Source: Bacilli bacterium (GTDB lineage: Bacteria > Bacillota_I > Bacilli_A > RF39 > UBA660). From it: a DNA stretch of 21,015 nt. The translations under genes were made by a program, and so were the position numbers. The notes under the pieces are model-generated. The model did not search any database. It was given only the letters and a program-made list of their open reading frames with translations, and was not told the DNA's origin. Each line of letters begins with the position of its first letter. Within the stretch, counting starts at the first letter, position 1. Positions 1 to 7,445 of the stretch are shown piece by piece. Where the stretch lies: NCBI GenBank assembly GCA_024683115.1, contig JAIKYM010000169.1:1-21015 (forward strand), given 5' to 3'.

Positions 1-3000
1 GAATTAGATGCTAGTGAAAATAAAAAAGTAAAAGATCAAATAGAGAAAATTAAAAGTGATGTAGTAGAACCTGTATATAATAGACATAGTGAACCAACTA
101 ATGATGGTAATTTTTATCATAAGAAAAAAGTAGATTATCAAAGAGAAGGTAATGTATCTATTTCATCAATTAAGAAGGAAGAAAACTCTTGTAATATAGA
201 TGCATATATATTTGGATCAGAATTTACTCAATTAACTAAAAAAGATGGTACTCCTCTTTTTATGATGACTTTAAAAGTGTCTGATAATACTTCGTCTATT
301 TTAGTTAAAAAGTTTGCAAAAGATGAAGAAGAATATATAGAAATGGGTAAGACCTATAAAGAAGGTTCTTGGTTCCATTTCACTGGTGATGTTAGATATG
401 ATAATTATGCTAAAGATTTAGTTTATAACTTAAGAACAGCTGAACCTATTGATTCACCAATAGTTAAACGTAAAGATGATGCACCTAGAAAAAGAATAGA
501 ATTACATGCTCATACAATGATGTCTCAAATGGATGGTATCATAGATGAAGGTGTATTATTTAAACAAGCTACTTCTTGGGGTATGCCAGGTATAGCTATA
601 ACAGACCACGATGGATGCCAAGCTTTCCCAGTTGTATTTGATGCTGTAACTAAATATAACAAGGGTAAGAAAAAAGAGTTTGATGAAAAGATAGCTGAAA
701 ATGAAGCTGCCTTAGAAGAATTAAGAACTAATGATAGTACCAATAAAGAAGGTATAGCTAAACTAGAAGAATTCATCAATGAACTTAAAGATGAAAAAGA
801 ACATTTTAAACCATTTAAAGCTTTATATGGTGTTGAATTAGATATGTGTGAATCAACACTTAATGTTTGTTACAATCCAAGTGATGATTTAATACAAGAT
901 AATACATATGTTGTATTCGATACTGAAACAACAGGTTTTAATCCTGGCTTGGGTAACTCTATGATTGAAATAGGTGGAGTTAAAGTTAAAAACGGAGAAA
1001 TATTAGATAGATTTGATTCGTTGATTAATCCAGGATGTAAGATTGATCCTGAGATTACTAGAGTAACTAATATAACTGATGAAGATGTTAAAGATGCTCC
1101 TAATGAAGAAACAGTTACAAAACAATTTAAGGAGTGGATAGGTAATCTTCCTTTAGTTGCTCATAATGCACGTTTCGATAAAAATATGTTAGACATGGCA
1201 TATTATAAATATGATTTAGGTAAGTTAGAAAATCCTATTATAGATACTTTAATGTTATCAAGAATAATTAATAGGGATTTAAAGAGACATTCACTTGCTG
1301 CATTAGGTAAAGCTTATGGAGTAGATACAGGTGAATCAGATGATGAAGAATCAGAAGATGGAATAGTATCAAGTGATTTTAAAATTGATGATACTGAAAT
1401 AGAAGACATTTTAGTAGATGGTGAATCTGTATTAAAAGTAGTAGATGTAGAATATCAAGATAGAGAAATAACAACTGAAGAAGTAATAACTAAGATAAGA
1501 CATGAATATTATTTACCAATGGTATATAAAGCTTCAAAGACTGAAAAAGCTAATATTGAAGTTAAATTAAGAGATGGTTTTACTTTAGTTGATTTTAATC
1601 CTGAATATACATTACATGCTGCAGAGAATCAATGTACATTCACCTATATGACACCTTTTGGACCTAAGAGTGTATATGTATCTATTTATGTTGGTGAACA
1701 CCATGGTGCCGATGTCGACTCTGAAAATACTGCTTTAATATTTACTAAGATGTTAAAACAAATTGAAGGTGTTGAAAAATTATTAGAGTTAAATAATTTA
1801 GGATTACTAGAAGATATATCCATTAAGAATAATCATAAGTATGTAGAACACATTGGTGAAATTATATCTTATAAAAACTATATAAGATTAATTGAAGAAG
1901 ATGAAGAAGTTCCTGAAGATGCTGTATATCCATTTGAAAAATATGGTAATAAAGAATATCTTTGGAAGTATCCTTGGTGTCACGAGGATAACTTACAAAT
2001 GTATGAAAATATTCCTGGTAAAACATTCACTGAACATTTAGCTAATGTTTACGATGGAGTTAAACATATTACATTAACTGCTAAGACTCAAGAAGGTCTA
2101 AAGAATTTATTTAAGATTATTTCCTATGCTAATTCTAATTACATGCAAAGAAATGCAAGAATACCTCGTAAGTTAGTTAATGAATTAAGAGAAGGTATAC
2201 TTGTGGGTTCAGCTTGTTTAAATGGTGAAATATTCTATATAGCTGAAACAAGAAGTGAAGAAGAATTAATTAAAGCTATGGAATTCTATGATTATATAGA
2301 AGTACAACCAATTGAAAATTATGAATTCTTAATTCGTAATCACGATATTAATAACATGGATGATTTAAAGAAGTGTTTAAGAAAGATAATTGATTGTGCG
2401 CAAAAAGCAGGTAAGATTGTTGTTGCGACAGGTGACGTACATATCTTAAATCCTGAAGATAATTTATATAGAGAGATTATAGTTAATCAAAATGTTCCTG
2501 GTAAAGGAAGACATTCTTTAGCTAGATATTTAAATGGTTATTTAAGAAATAATACAAATAAAGAAAACATAGATGAAGCAATTCAAAAAGCTAAAAGAAA
2601 TGGTGTTGAATTAACTAGTGTAGATATAAAAGTATTAAAGTATATTTATGCGTTACAAATAACACCAAGTGTACCAATTACATCTGCTAATCTATGCCAT
2701 GTATATGTAGCTAATAAGAATAATCAAGATGAGATTAAATTAAAGAATAAAGATGAAGATAAGAGATATGAAATAGATTCATCTTTAAGAAGATTACAAA
2801 TCAGTGGTTTAATTAACTTTGACTATGACAATGGAATATATTTCTTATCATCTAAATATGACAAAGGTTCACCTTATGTTCAAGGCCACATACCTTGCCA
2901 ATACTTTAGAACTACAAATGAGATGATTGAATCATTTAAGTGGTTAAAAGATGATAAATTAGTTGAAGAAATAGTTATAGATAATACTTATAAAATTGCT

Positions 3001-5328
3001 GATCAAGTAGATATACTTGAAGTAATATTACATCCACATAAACCTTTCTCACCAATCATTGAGCATTCACAAGAAACATGTAGAGACTTAGTATTTACGA
3101 AAGCTCAATCAATGTATGGTGATCCTCTTCCTCGTAATATTGAGGAAAGAATTGCAGAGGAATTCTATGGTGGAACAATTTATAAATTAGTTGATGATTA
3201 TATTAATGAAGAACATCCTGGTATATCTGATGAAGAAAAAGATAAGATTTATTCTGCTTCTATGCATCAAGTTATCATGAATGGTTTTGATTTTATTGTT
3301 GAATTATTTGCGAAGAGATTAATTAGAGAAGACAAAGAAAAAGAAGAACCAGAAAACTTAGATATGGAAACTGCTAAGAAGAAAGCTATGGATTCTTTAT
3401 CTGGTATTATTGGTGGTGGATTCGACGTTATTTACTTAATTGCGCAAAAGTTAGTTAAGCATTCAAATGATCGTGGATATCTAGTTGGTTCCCGTGGTTC
3501 AGTTGGATCTTCATTTGTTGCTGCCATGATGGGAATAACAGAGTGTAACTCTCTACCTCCACATTATTACTGTCCAAAGTGTCAGTATTCAATGTTCCAT
3601 GAGGATGATGGAAAGCAATTTACATTTATAGATGAACAAGGTGAAGAACAAGTTTATCTTTCAGGTTTCGATTTACCTGAAAGAAAGTGTCCAAAGTGTG
3701 GTGCTGATTTAATTCACCAAGGTAATGATATGCCATTTGCGACATTCCTAGGATTCCAAGGTGAAAAAGTTCCTGATATCGACCTTAACTTCTCGGGAGA
3801 TGATCAACCATTTGCGCATGAATATACTAAAGTATTATTTGGTACAGATAATGTATATCGTGCAGGTACTATAGCAACTGTTGCTGATAAAACAGCCTTT
3901 GGTTATGTACAAGGTTATTTCGAAGAAAGAGAATATGATAAATTAAAAAATGAATGTAAGATATATGGTCTTGAGTTAGCTGGCAAAGATGAACTTAAGA
4001 AAGATAAAGTAATTACATGTGGTATTAGAACAGCTGAAGTTGAAAGACTTGCGGTAGGATGTACTGGAGTTAAGAGAACAACAGGACAACATCCAGGTGG
4101 TATTGTTGTTGTACCAGGTTATAAAGATGTATTTGATTTTACACCTTTCCAATATCCAGCAGATGATCCAACAGCTGCTTGGAGAACAACACACTTTGAT
4201 TACCATAAAATTGAAGATGATTTATTAAAACTAGATATACTTGGACACGATGATCCAACAGTATTAAGAATGTTACAAGATTTATCTGGTATAGATGTTA
4301 CGCAAATAGATTTAGGTGATAAAGATACCATGTCTATATTTACTGGCCCTGAAGTATTAGGTGTTAAACCTGAACAATTAAGGGGTATGGTAAATAAAGA
4401 AACAGGACAAAAATATTGTCCAACAGGAACACTTGGTATACCTGAATTTGGTACCGCCTTCTTACTTGGAATGTTAGAGGAAACTAAACCAAAAACATTT
4501 GCCGAATTAATTAAGATATCGGGTCTATCACATGGTACCGATGTATGGCTAGGTAATGCAAGAGATTTAATTATTAATAATGTAGTACCTTTCTCTAAAG
4601 TTATTGGTTGTCGTGACGACATCATGGTTAACTTAATAGCTTGGGGAGTACCTGCTGGTAAAGCCTTCAAGATAATGGAATTCGTACGTAAGGGTAAACC
4701 TTCTAAGGATCCAGCTGGATGGCAAGATCATGTTAAAACATTAAAAGAATATAATATACCTGATTATTATATTGATTCATGTCAAAAGATAAAATACATG
4801 TTCCCTAAAGCACATGCTACAGCTTATGTAACATCTGCGTTTAGAATTGCATGGTTTAAAGTACATCATCCAATTTGGTATTATTGTGCATATCTTTCAA
4901 TAAGACGTGATCAATTTGATATTGCTTCAATGGTACAAGGTGAAAATGCTATTAGAGCTAAGATAGATGAAATAGATGCAAATCCAAATCCATCTAACAA
5001 AGATGTTGATACAAGAGATACATTACAAATTTGTCTAGAGGCTGCTTGTCGTGGAATCTATTTCCATAATGTAGATTTAAATAAATCTGATGCTAAACAC
5101 TTTGTTATTACTGAAGATCAAAAAGGTTTAATAATTCCATTTAGAGCTATAGATGGACTAGGTGAGAACGTTGCAATATCTATTTGCAAAGCCAGACAAG
5201 ACGGACCATTTATATCTCAAGAAGATTTAAAAATTAGAGGTAAAGTATCAGGCTCTACAATTGATAAACTTAAAGAGTTAGGTTGTATTGATGATATGCC
5301 TGAATCTAACCAATTATCGTTATTTTAA
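1..5328 (+). CDS. polC: DNA polymerase III PolC-type alpha subunit, 5'-truncated by window start
   Basis: This is the replicative DNA polymerase of low-GC Gram-positives, with built-in 3'-5' proofreading. Frame 1 is open from base 1 without a stop, so the gene starts upstream of the window and the ATG at 262 is internal. In order: OB-fold (about 190-470); PHP domain with HAH at 505-513, TDHDG near 601 and GVELD near 829; a DEDD exonuclease inside PHP (DTETTG near 919, AHNARFD near 1159, HHGADVD near 1699); second PHP part (VGSACLNGE, TGDVH); LVGSRGSVGSSF near 3484; a zinc finger (Cys codons at 3571, 3580, 3688, 3697); the catalytic PDIDLNF at 3772 and KLDILGHDD near 4231; and a C-terminal QLSLF that matches the beta-clamp-binding tail. 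At least 1,775 residues are present, against about 1,440 in Bacillus. The excess comes from insertions near 661-813, 1333-1695, 2521-2898 and 3178-3405. Identity is certain; the role of the insertions is unknown. Confidence 0.98.
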   Translation, partial: ELDASENKKVKDQIEKIKSDVVEPVYNRHSEPTNDGNFYHKKKVDYQREGNVSISSIKKEENSCNIDAYIFGSEFTQLTKKDGTPLFMMTLKVSDNTSSILVKKFAKDEEEYIEMGKTYKEGSWFHFTGDVRYDNYAKDLVYNLRTAEPIDSPIVKRKDDAPRKRIELHAHTMMSQMDGIIDEGVLFKQATSWGMPGIAITDHDGCQAFPVVFDAVTKYNKGKKKEFDEKIAENEAALEELRTNDSTNKEGIAKLEEFINELKDEKEHFKPFKALYGVELDMCESTLNVCYNPSDDLIQDNTYVVFDTETTGFNPGLGNSMIEIGGVKVKNGEILDRFDSLINPGCKIDPEITRVTNITDEDVKDAPNEETVTKQFKEWIGNLPLVAHNARFDKNMLDMAYYKYDLGKLENPIIDTLMLSRIINRDLKRHSLAALGKAYGVDTGESDDEESEDGIVSSDFKIDDTEIEDILVDGESVLKVVDVEYQDREITTEEVITKIRHEYYLPMVYKASKTEKANIEVKLRDGFTLVDFNPEYTLHAAENQCTFTYMTPFGPKSVYVSIYVGEHHGADVDSENTALIFTKMLKQIEGVEKLLELNNLGLLEDISIKNNHKYVEHIGEIISYKNYIRLIEEDEEVPEDAVYPFEKYGNKEYLWKYPWCHEDNLQMYENIPGKTFTEHLANVYDGVKHITLTAKTQEGLKNLFKIISYANSNYMQRNARIPRKLVNELREGILVGSACLNGEIFYIAETRSEEELIKAMEFYDYIEVQPIENYEFLIRNHDINNMDDLKKCLRKIIDCAQKAGKIVVATGDVHILNPEDNLYREIIVNQNVPGKGRHSLARYLNGYLRNNTNKENIDEAIQKAKRNGVELTSVDIKVLKYIYALQITPSVPITSANLCHVYVANKNNQDEIKLKNKDEDKRYEIDSSLRRLQISGLINFDYDNGIYFLSSKYDKGSPYVQGHIPCQYFRTTNEMIESFKWLKDDKLVEEIVIDNTYKIADQVDILEVILHPHKPFSPIIEHSQETCRDLVFTKAQSMYGDPLPRNIEERIAEEFYGGTIYKLVDDYINEEHPGISDEEKDKIYSASMHQVIMNGFDFIVELFAKRLIREDKEKEEPENLDMETAKKKAMDSLSGIIGGGFDVIYLIAQKLVKHSNDRGYLVGSRGSVGSSFVAAMMGITECNSLPPHYYCPKCQYSMFHEDDGKQFTFIDEQGEEQVYLSGFDLPERKCPKCGADLIHQGNDMPFATFLGFQGEKVPDIDLNFSGDDQPFAHEYTKVLFGTDNVYRAGTIATVADKTAFGYVQGYFEEREYDKLKNECKIYGLELAGKDELKKDKVITCGIRTAEVERLAVGCTGVKRTTGQHPGGIVVVPGYKDVFDFTPFQYPADDPTAAWRTTHFDYHKIEDDLLKLDILGHDDPTVLRMLQDLSGIDVTQIDLGDKDTMSIFTGPEVLGVKPEQLRGMVNKETGQKYCPTGTLGIPEFGTAFLLGMLEETKPKTFAELIKISGLSHGTDVWLGNARDLIINNVVPFSKVIGCRDDIMVNLIAWGVPAGKAFKIMEFVRKGKPSKDPAGWQDHVKTLKEYNIPDYYIDSCQKIKYMFPKAHATAYVTSAFRIAWFKVHHPIWYYCAYLSIRRDQFDIASMVQGENAIRAKIDEIDANPNPSNKDVDTRDTLQICLEAACRGIYFHNVDLNKSDAKHFVITEDQKGLIIPFRAIDGLGENVAISICKARQDGPFISQEDLKIRGKVSGSTIDKLKELGCIDDMPESNQLSLF

Positions 5329-5331
5329 ATA

Positions 5332-5366
5332 AAAAAGATGCAGTAAAATGCATCTTTTTATATTTT
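5332..5366 (+). terminator. Rho-independent terminator of polC
   Basis: An 11-bp perfect stem (5332-5342 with 5349-5359) closes a 6-base loop and runs straight into a T-rich tail, starting 3 bases after the polC stop codon. The A-rich 5' arm would also give a usable terminator on the other strand. Confidence 0.9.
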
Positions 5367-5377
5367 TTATTCGAGAT

Positions 5378-5406
5378 TTGATATATCAATGTTGTATATA
5401 TATAGT
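5378..5406 (+). promoter_or_regulatory. Promoter of the 23-codon hydrophobic ORF
   Basis: A -35 box TTGATA (5378-5383) and a -10 box TATAGT (5401-5406) are separated by exactly 17 bases, just after the polC terminator. The alternating TA run at 5395-5404 offers other -10 registers, one of which would place the start at A5407, the first base of the leader hairpin. The exact start is therefore uncertain. Confidence 0.65.
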
Positions 5407-5456
5407 AGAGGGTGTGAACGGAAACCCTCTAGAACGTGTTACAAGATGTTATCTCT
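5407..5456 (+). promoter_or_regulatory. Structured 5' leader with predicted antisense-pairing region
   Basis: A 7-bp perfect hairpin (5407-5413 with 5424-5430, 10-base loop) is followed by a segment (5431-5456) that can pair in two blocks with the small RNA encoded on the opposite strand at 5574-5650. The 3' arm of the hairpin plus the next base (5424-5431) can also pair at 7 of 8 positions with the Shine-Dalgarno region 5470-5477, so the leader may hide the ribosome binding site in one fold. The structures were drawn by eye. If transcription starts downstream of 5407, the hairpin would be shortened. Confidence 0.45.
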
Positions 5457-5470
5457 GATACATTATGTAT

Positions 5471-5480
5471 AGGAGGTGAT
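5471..5480 (+). promoter_or_regulatory. Extended Shine-Dalgarno AGGAGGTGAT
   Basis: Ten consecutive bases match the complement of the 16S rRNA 3' end, and AGGAGG lies 7 bases before the ATG at 5484. It is more extended than the sites before ruvA (GGAG), the giant protein gene (AGGAG) or the cohesin-like gene at 18825 (AAGGA). It is the main reason for treating the following tiny ORF as translated. Confidence 0.8.
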
Positions 5481-5483
5481 TAC

Positions 5484-5555
5484 ATGGGTAAAATAGAATT
5501 AAAAATTTTAATTCTAGTATTACTAGTAATTATTATTCTACTTATCGTTAACTGA
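5484..5555 (+). CDS. 23-residue hydrophobic peptide, candidate type I toxin
   Basis: The ORF has 23 codons, ATG to TGA. It encodes a short charged start (MGKIELK) and then about 15 consecutive Ile, Leu and Val residues ending in Asn: a single membrane-spanning helix and nothing else. It has its own promoter, a long leader and an extended Shine-Dalgarno. An oppositely directed small-RNA gene ends about 20 bases beyond its stop. Size and composition resemble the Ibs-type and other membrane-acting type I toxins, while the convergent layout resembles Fst/par. However, it lacks the Fst family signature and is not a toxin I recognise by sequence. No T-tract terminator is seen downstream on the + strand, so its mRNA probably runs across the complement of the small RNA. 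Alternatives are a small regulatory membrane peptide or a leader peptide. Translation is likely; toxicity is inference. Confidence 0.6.
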   Translation: MGKIELKILILVLLVIIILLIVN

Positions 5556-5572
5556 TCAATGGGGAGGTAAGT

Positions 5573-5607
5573 AAAAATAAAAAGCATCTAACATAAGTTA
5601 GATGCTT
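5573..5607 (-). terminator. Rho-independent terminator of the small RNA
   Basis: An 11-bp perfect stem (5582-5592 with 5597-5607) has a 4-base loop. On the - strand it is followed by TTTTT-A-TTTTT (5583-5573). On the + strand the hairpin is followed by ACCAAC with no T-tract, so it is directional and belongs to the - strand transcript. Confidence 0.85.
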
Positions 5608-5650
5608 ACCAACAAAAGAGATAGCATCACTTATAAGTAATGCGTTCTCT
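5574..5650 (-). ncRNA. Small antisense RNA facing the hydrophobic ORF (candidate antitoxin RNA)
   Basis: Read on the - strand, a promoter (5657-5685) predicts initiation at A5650, the first base of a 5' hairpin (AGAG/CTCT outer stem, with 9-bp core 5643-5635 pairing with 5632-5624). A linker and an intrinsic terminator ending around 5574 follow. The product would be about 77 nt and contains no convincing ORF. Its first 11 bases can pair with mRNA positions 5446-5456 (9 of 11, one G-U). Its bases opposite 5619-5630 can pair with mRNA 5431-5442 (10 of 12, three G-U). It also overlaps the 3' end of the ORF transcript directly if that transcript passes 5574. This matches the organisation of par RNA II, an antisense RNA that blocks toxin translation. 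No known RNA family is recognised. Confidence 0.6.
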
Positions 5651-5656
5651 AATTTA

Positions 5657-5685
5657 AGTATATTATAATTCATTTTAGATTTCAA
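5657..5685 (-). promoter_or_regulatory. Promoter of the small antisense RNA
   Basis: On the - strand there is a -35 box TTGAAA (5685-5680), a 17-base spacer and a -10 box TATACT (5662-5657). The normal 7-base offset gives a start at A5650, exactly the first base of the predicted 5' hairpin. A TATAAT overlapping upstream (5669-5664) has no good -35 partner. Confidence 0.7.
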
Positions 5686-5727
5686 TAAATTTATTTACAC
5701 AAAAATATGTTTGCTTTTTACATATTA

Positions 5728-5736
5728 TGTTATAAT
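5728..5736 (+). promoter_or_regulatory. Extended -10 promoter of ruvAB
   Basis: TGTTATAAT at 5729-5736 is a perfect -10 hexamer preceded by the TGn extension. The -35 region (around TTTGCT, 5711) is poorly spaced. Transcription would start near 5743, giving a very short leader before the ruvA ATG. Confidence 0.6.
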
Positions 5737-5755
5737 GAAATAGGAGATGATATAA

Positions 5756-6304
5756 ATGTATAATTACATAATTGGAACAGTAACCGAAGTAACACCTAGT
5801 AAGGTTGTAATTGATAATCATGGGATAGGTTATGATATAAATGTACCTAATCCATATTCGTATCAAGAAGGCCAAGAATATAAGATTTATTTATATCATC
5901 AAATAACTGAAAACTCACAAGATTTATTCGGTTTTCAAACAAAAGATGAAAAAGATTTGTTCTTAAGATTAATAAATGTAAAAGGCCTTGGACCACGTAC
6001 TGCAATTCCTATGTTTGCAACTGGTTCAGTAAATGGAATAATTGATGCAATTGACAGAGAAAATATTATTTATTTAACTAAATTTCCTAAGATTGGTGAT
6101 AAGTTGGCTAGACAAATAATATTAGATTTAAAGGGTAAACTAGCTGCAAGTGATGCACCGACTAGCGCTAACAATGAACTTGTTGAAGTATTAACTGGAT
6201 TAGGATATAAGATGCCTGATATCAAGAAAGTATTACCTAATATCGATTGTACTGCATCTATTGAAAATCAAATTAAACAAGCTCTACAATGCATGCTTAA
6301 ATAG
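5756..6304 (+). CDS. ruvA: Holliday junction branch migration protein RuvA
   Basis: RuvA binds the four-way DNA junction as a tetramer and loads RuvB rings for branch migration during recombinational repair. The 182 residues show the family order: an N-terminal OB-fold (about 1-62, starting [12 protein letters not shown]), a double helix-hairpin-helix core (VKGLGPRTA at 75-83 and [11 protein letters not shown] at 108-118, followed by LDLKGKL), a Ser/Ala/Asn linker at about 130-140, and a small C-terminal domain III (about 141-182) that contacts RuvB. It is about 20 residues shorter than the Bacillus or E. coli proteins, mostly in the linker. The ATG is set by GGAG at 5743-5746. The gene is cotranscribed with ruvB, 8 bases downstream. 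Confidence 0.97.
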   Translation: MYNYIIGTVTEVTPSKVVIDNHGIGYDINVPNPYSYQEGQEYKIYLYHQITENSQDLFGFQTKDEKDLFLRLINVKGLGPRTAIPMFATGSVNGIIDAIDRENIIYLTKFPKIGDKLARQIILDLKGKLAASDAPTSANNELVEVLTGLGYKMPDIKKVLPNIDCTASIENQIKQALQCMLK

Positions 6305-6312
6305 GAGGTTTT

Positions 6313-7311
6313 ATGGATAGAATAATAACTAATGATGAATTAAGAGAGGACTTCGATGAAACTATTAGACCTCAATTTATTGATGAATACATTGGTCAGA
6401 AGGAAGTAAAAGAAAATGTAAGAGTTTTTATCGAAGCAGCTAAGATGCGTAATGAACCTCTTGATCATGTTTTACTATATGGTCCTCCTGGATTAGGTAA
6501 AACTACTTTAGCTCATATTATAGCTAATGAATTAGGTACAAATATTAGAACGACAACTGGACCAGCTATTGAAAAATCTGGTGATTTAGCTGCTGTTTTA
6601 TCATCACTTGAAGAGGGTGATGTATTGTTTATAGATGAAATACATAGATTGCCTAAATATATAGAAGAAATGTTATATCCAGCTATGGAAGACTTTGAAT
6701 TATCAATTGTTATTGGTGGGGAAGGATCTTCAAGAAGTATAAAAATAGATTTACCACCTTTTACTTTAGTTGGTGCAACAACTAGAGCAGGTGATATATC
6801 AAGTCCGTTAAGAGATAGATTTGGAATTGTTAGTAAACTTGAATATTATTCAACTGAAGAATTAACTGAAATTATCAAAAGAACATCTAGAGTTTTAGAG
6901 ATGGAAATTGATGATGATGCAGCTGTTGAATTAGCTAAAAGATCAAGAAAAACGCCAAGAATTGCTAACAGATTATTTAAGCGTGTGAGGGATTTCGCAT
7001 CTGTTTTAGGTGATGGAAAAATAGATATGGAAATAACTAAGGATGCCTTAAAAAGACTTAAGGTTGATGAATATGGATTAGACTCTTTAGACATTGAATA
7101 TTTAACAACATTAATTAATAAATTCAACGGTGGACCTGTTGGTGTAGATACTATGGCATCAGCTATGGGAGAAGAAATTTCATCTTTAGAAGATGTTATT
7201 GAACCATACCTAATGCAAGAGGGATTTATTAAACGTACTCAAAGAGGTAGAGTAGCTACTGATAAAGCCTATAAACACGTGGGTGGAATGAAGGAACAAA
7301 CGCTATTTTAA
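6313..7311 (+). CDS. ruvB: Holliday junction branch migration ATPase RuvB
   Basis: RuvB is the hexameric AAA+ ring motor that pulls DNA through the RuvA-bound junction. The 332 residues are the usual length. The Walker A motif GPPGLGKT is at 57-64, Walker B LFIDEIHR at 105-112, sensor 1 GATTRAG at 154-160, and the arginine-finger segment SPLRDRFG at 164-171. The lid domain follows, then a C-terminal winged helix with [10 protein letters not shown] and the conserved tail QRGRVAT near 312. The Shine-Dalgarno TAGGAGG (6302-6308) overlaps the ruvA stop codon, so translation of the two genes is tightly linked. No catalytic residue is missing. A terminator follows at once. Confidence 0.98.
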   Translation: MDRIITNDELREDFDETIRPQFIDEYIGQKEVKENVRVFIEAAKMRNEPLDHVLLYGPPGLGKTTLAHIIANELGTNIRTTTGPAIEKSGDLAAVLSSLEEGDVLFIDEIHRLPKYIEEMLYPAMEDFELSIVIGGEGSSRSIKIDLPPFTLVGATTRAGDISSPLRDRFGIVSKLEYYSTEELTEIIKRTSRVLEMEIDDDAAVELAKRSRKTPRIANRLFKRVRDFASVLGDGKIDMEITKDALKRLKVDEYGLDSLDIEYLTTLINKFNGGPVGVDTMASAMGEEISSLEDVIEPYLMQEGFIKRTQRGRVATDKAYKHVGGMKEQTLF

Positions 7312-7341
7312 AATACCATTTTGCATGGTATTTTTTATTTT
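7311..7341 (+). terminator. Rho-independent terminator of ruvAB
   Basis: A 9-bp stem (7311-7319 with 7325-7333) with a 5-base loop begins at the last base of the ruvB stop codon and is followed by a T-rich tract. Confidence 0.88.
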
Positions 7342-7393
7342 ACGTAAATATAAAATTTTGTATTAAAAATATATCTTTTTTTGCTTGCTTTCA

Positions 7394-7422
7394 TTGATAA
7401 AATCGTACCTTGATAGTATAAT
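7394..7422 (+). promoter_or_regulatory. Promoter of the surface-protein operon
   Basis: TTGATA (7394-7399), exactly 17 bases, then the consensus TATAAT (7417-7422). Transcription would start near 7428-7430, leaving a leader of under 20 bases. This is among the best promoters in the window and fits constitutive expression of the three following genes; no operator is seen. Confidence 0.8.
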
Positions 7423-7445
7423 TATATATAATAGGAGTGTTGGAT

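Noticed and set aside
1333..1695. Intein in polC
   Set aside because: No Cys/Ser at the start junction, no His-Asn end, and no splicing or homing-endonuclease blocks; the segment is too short and acidic.
3976..4670. Minus-strand ORFs inside polC (and similar ones in ruvB and the giant gene)
   Set aside because: They lie wholly opposite strongly conserved coding sequence, have no ribosome binding sites and encode Ser/Ile/Asn-rich shadow peptides.
5582..5607. Hairpin as a terminator for the + strand peptide mRNA
   Set aside because: No T-tract follows on the + strand; the T-tract is only on the - strand side.
5675..5875. 66-codon minus-strand ORF over the ruvA start
   Set aside because: It overlaps the small-RNA promoter, the ruvA promoter and the ruvA start codons; no ribosome binding site and no domain.
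7437..7445. GTG at 7437 as start of the giant protein
   Set aside because: It overlaps the AGGAG ribosome binding site; the ATG at 7446 is correctly spaced from it.
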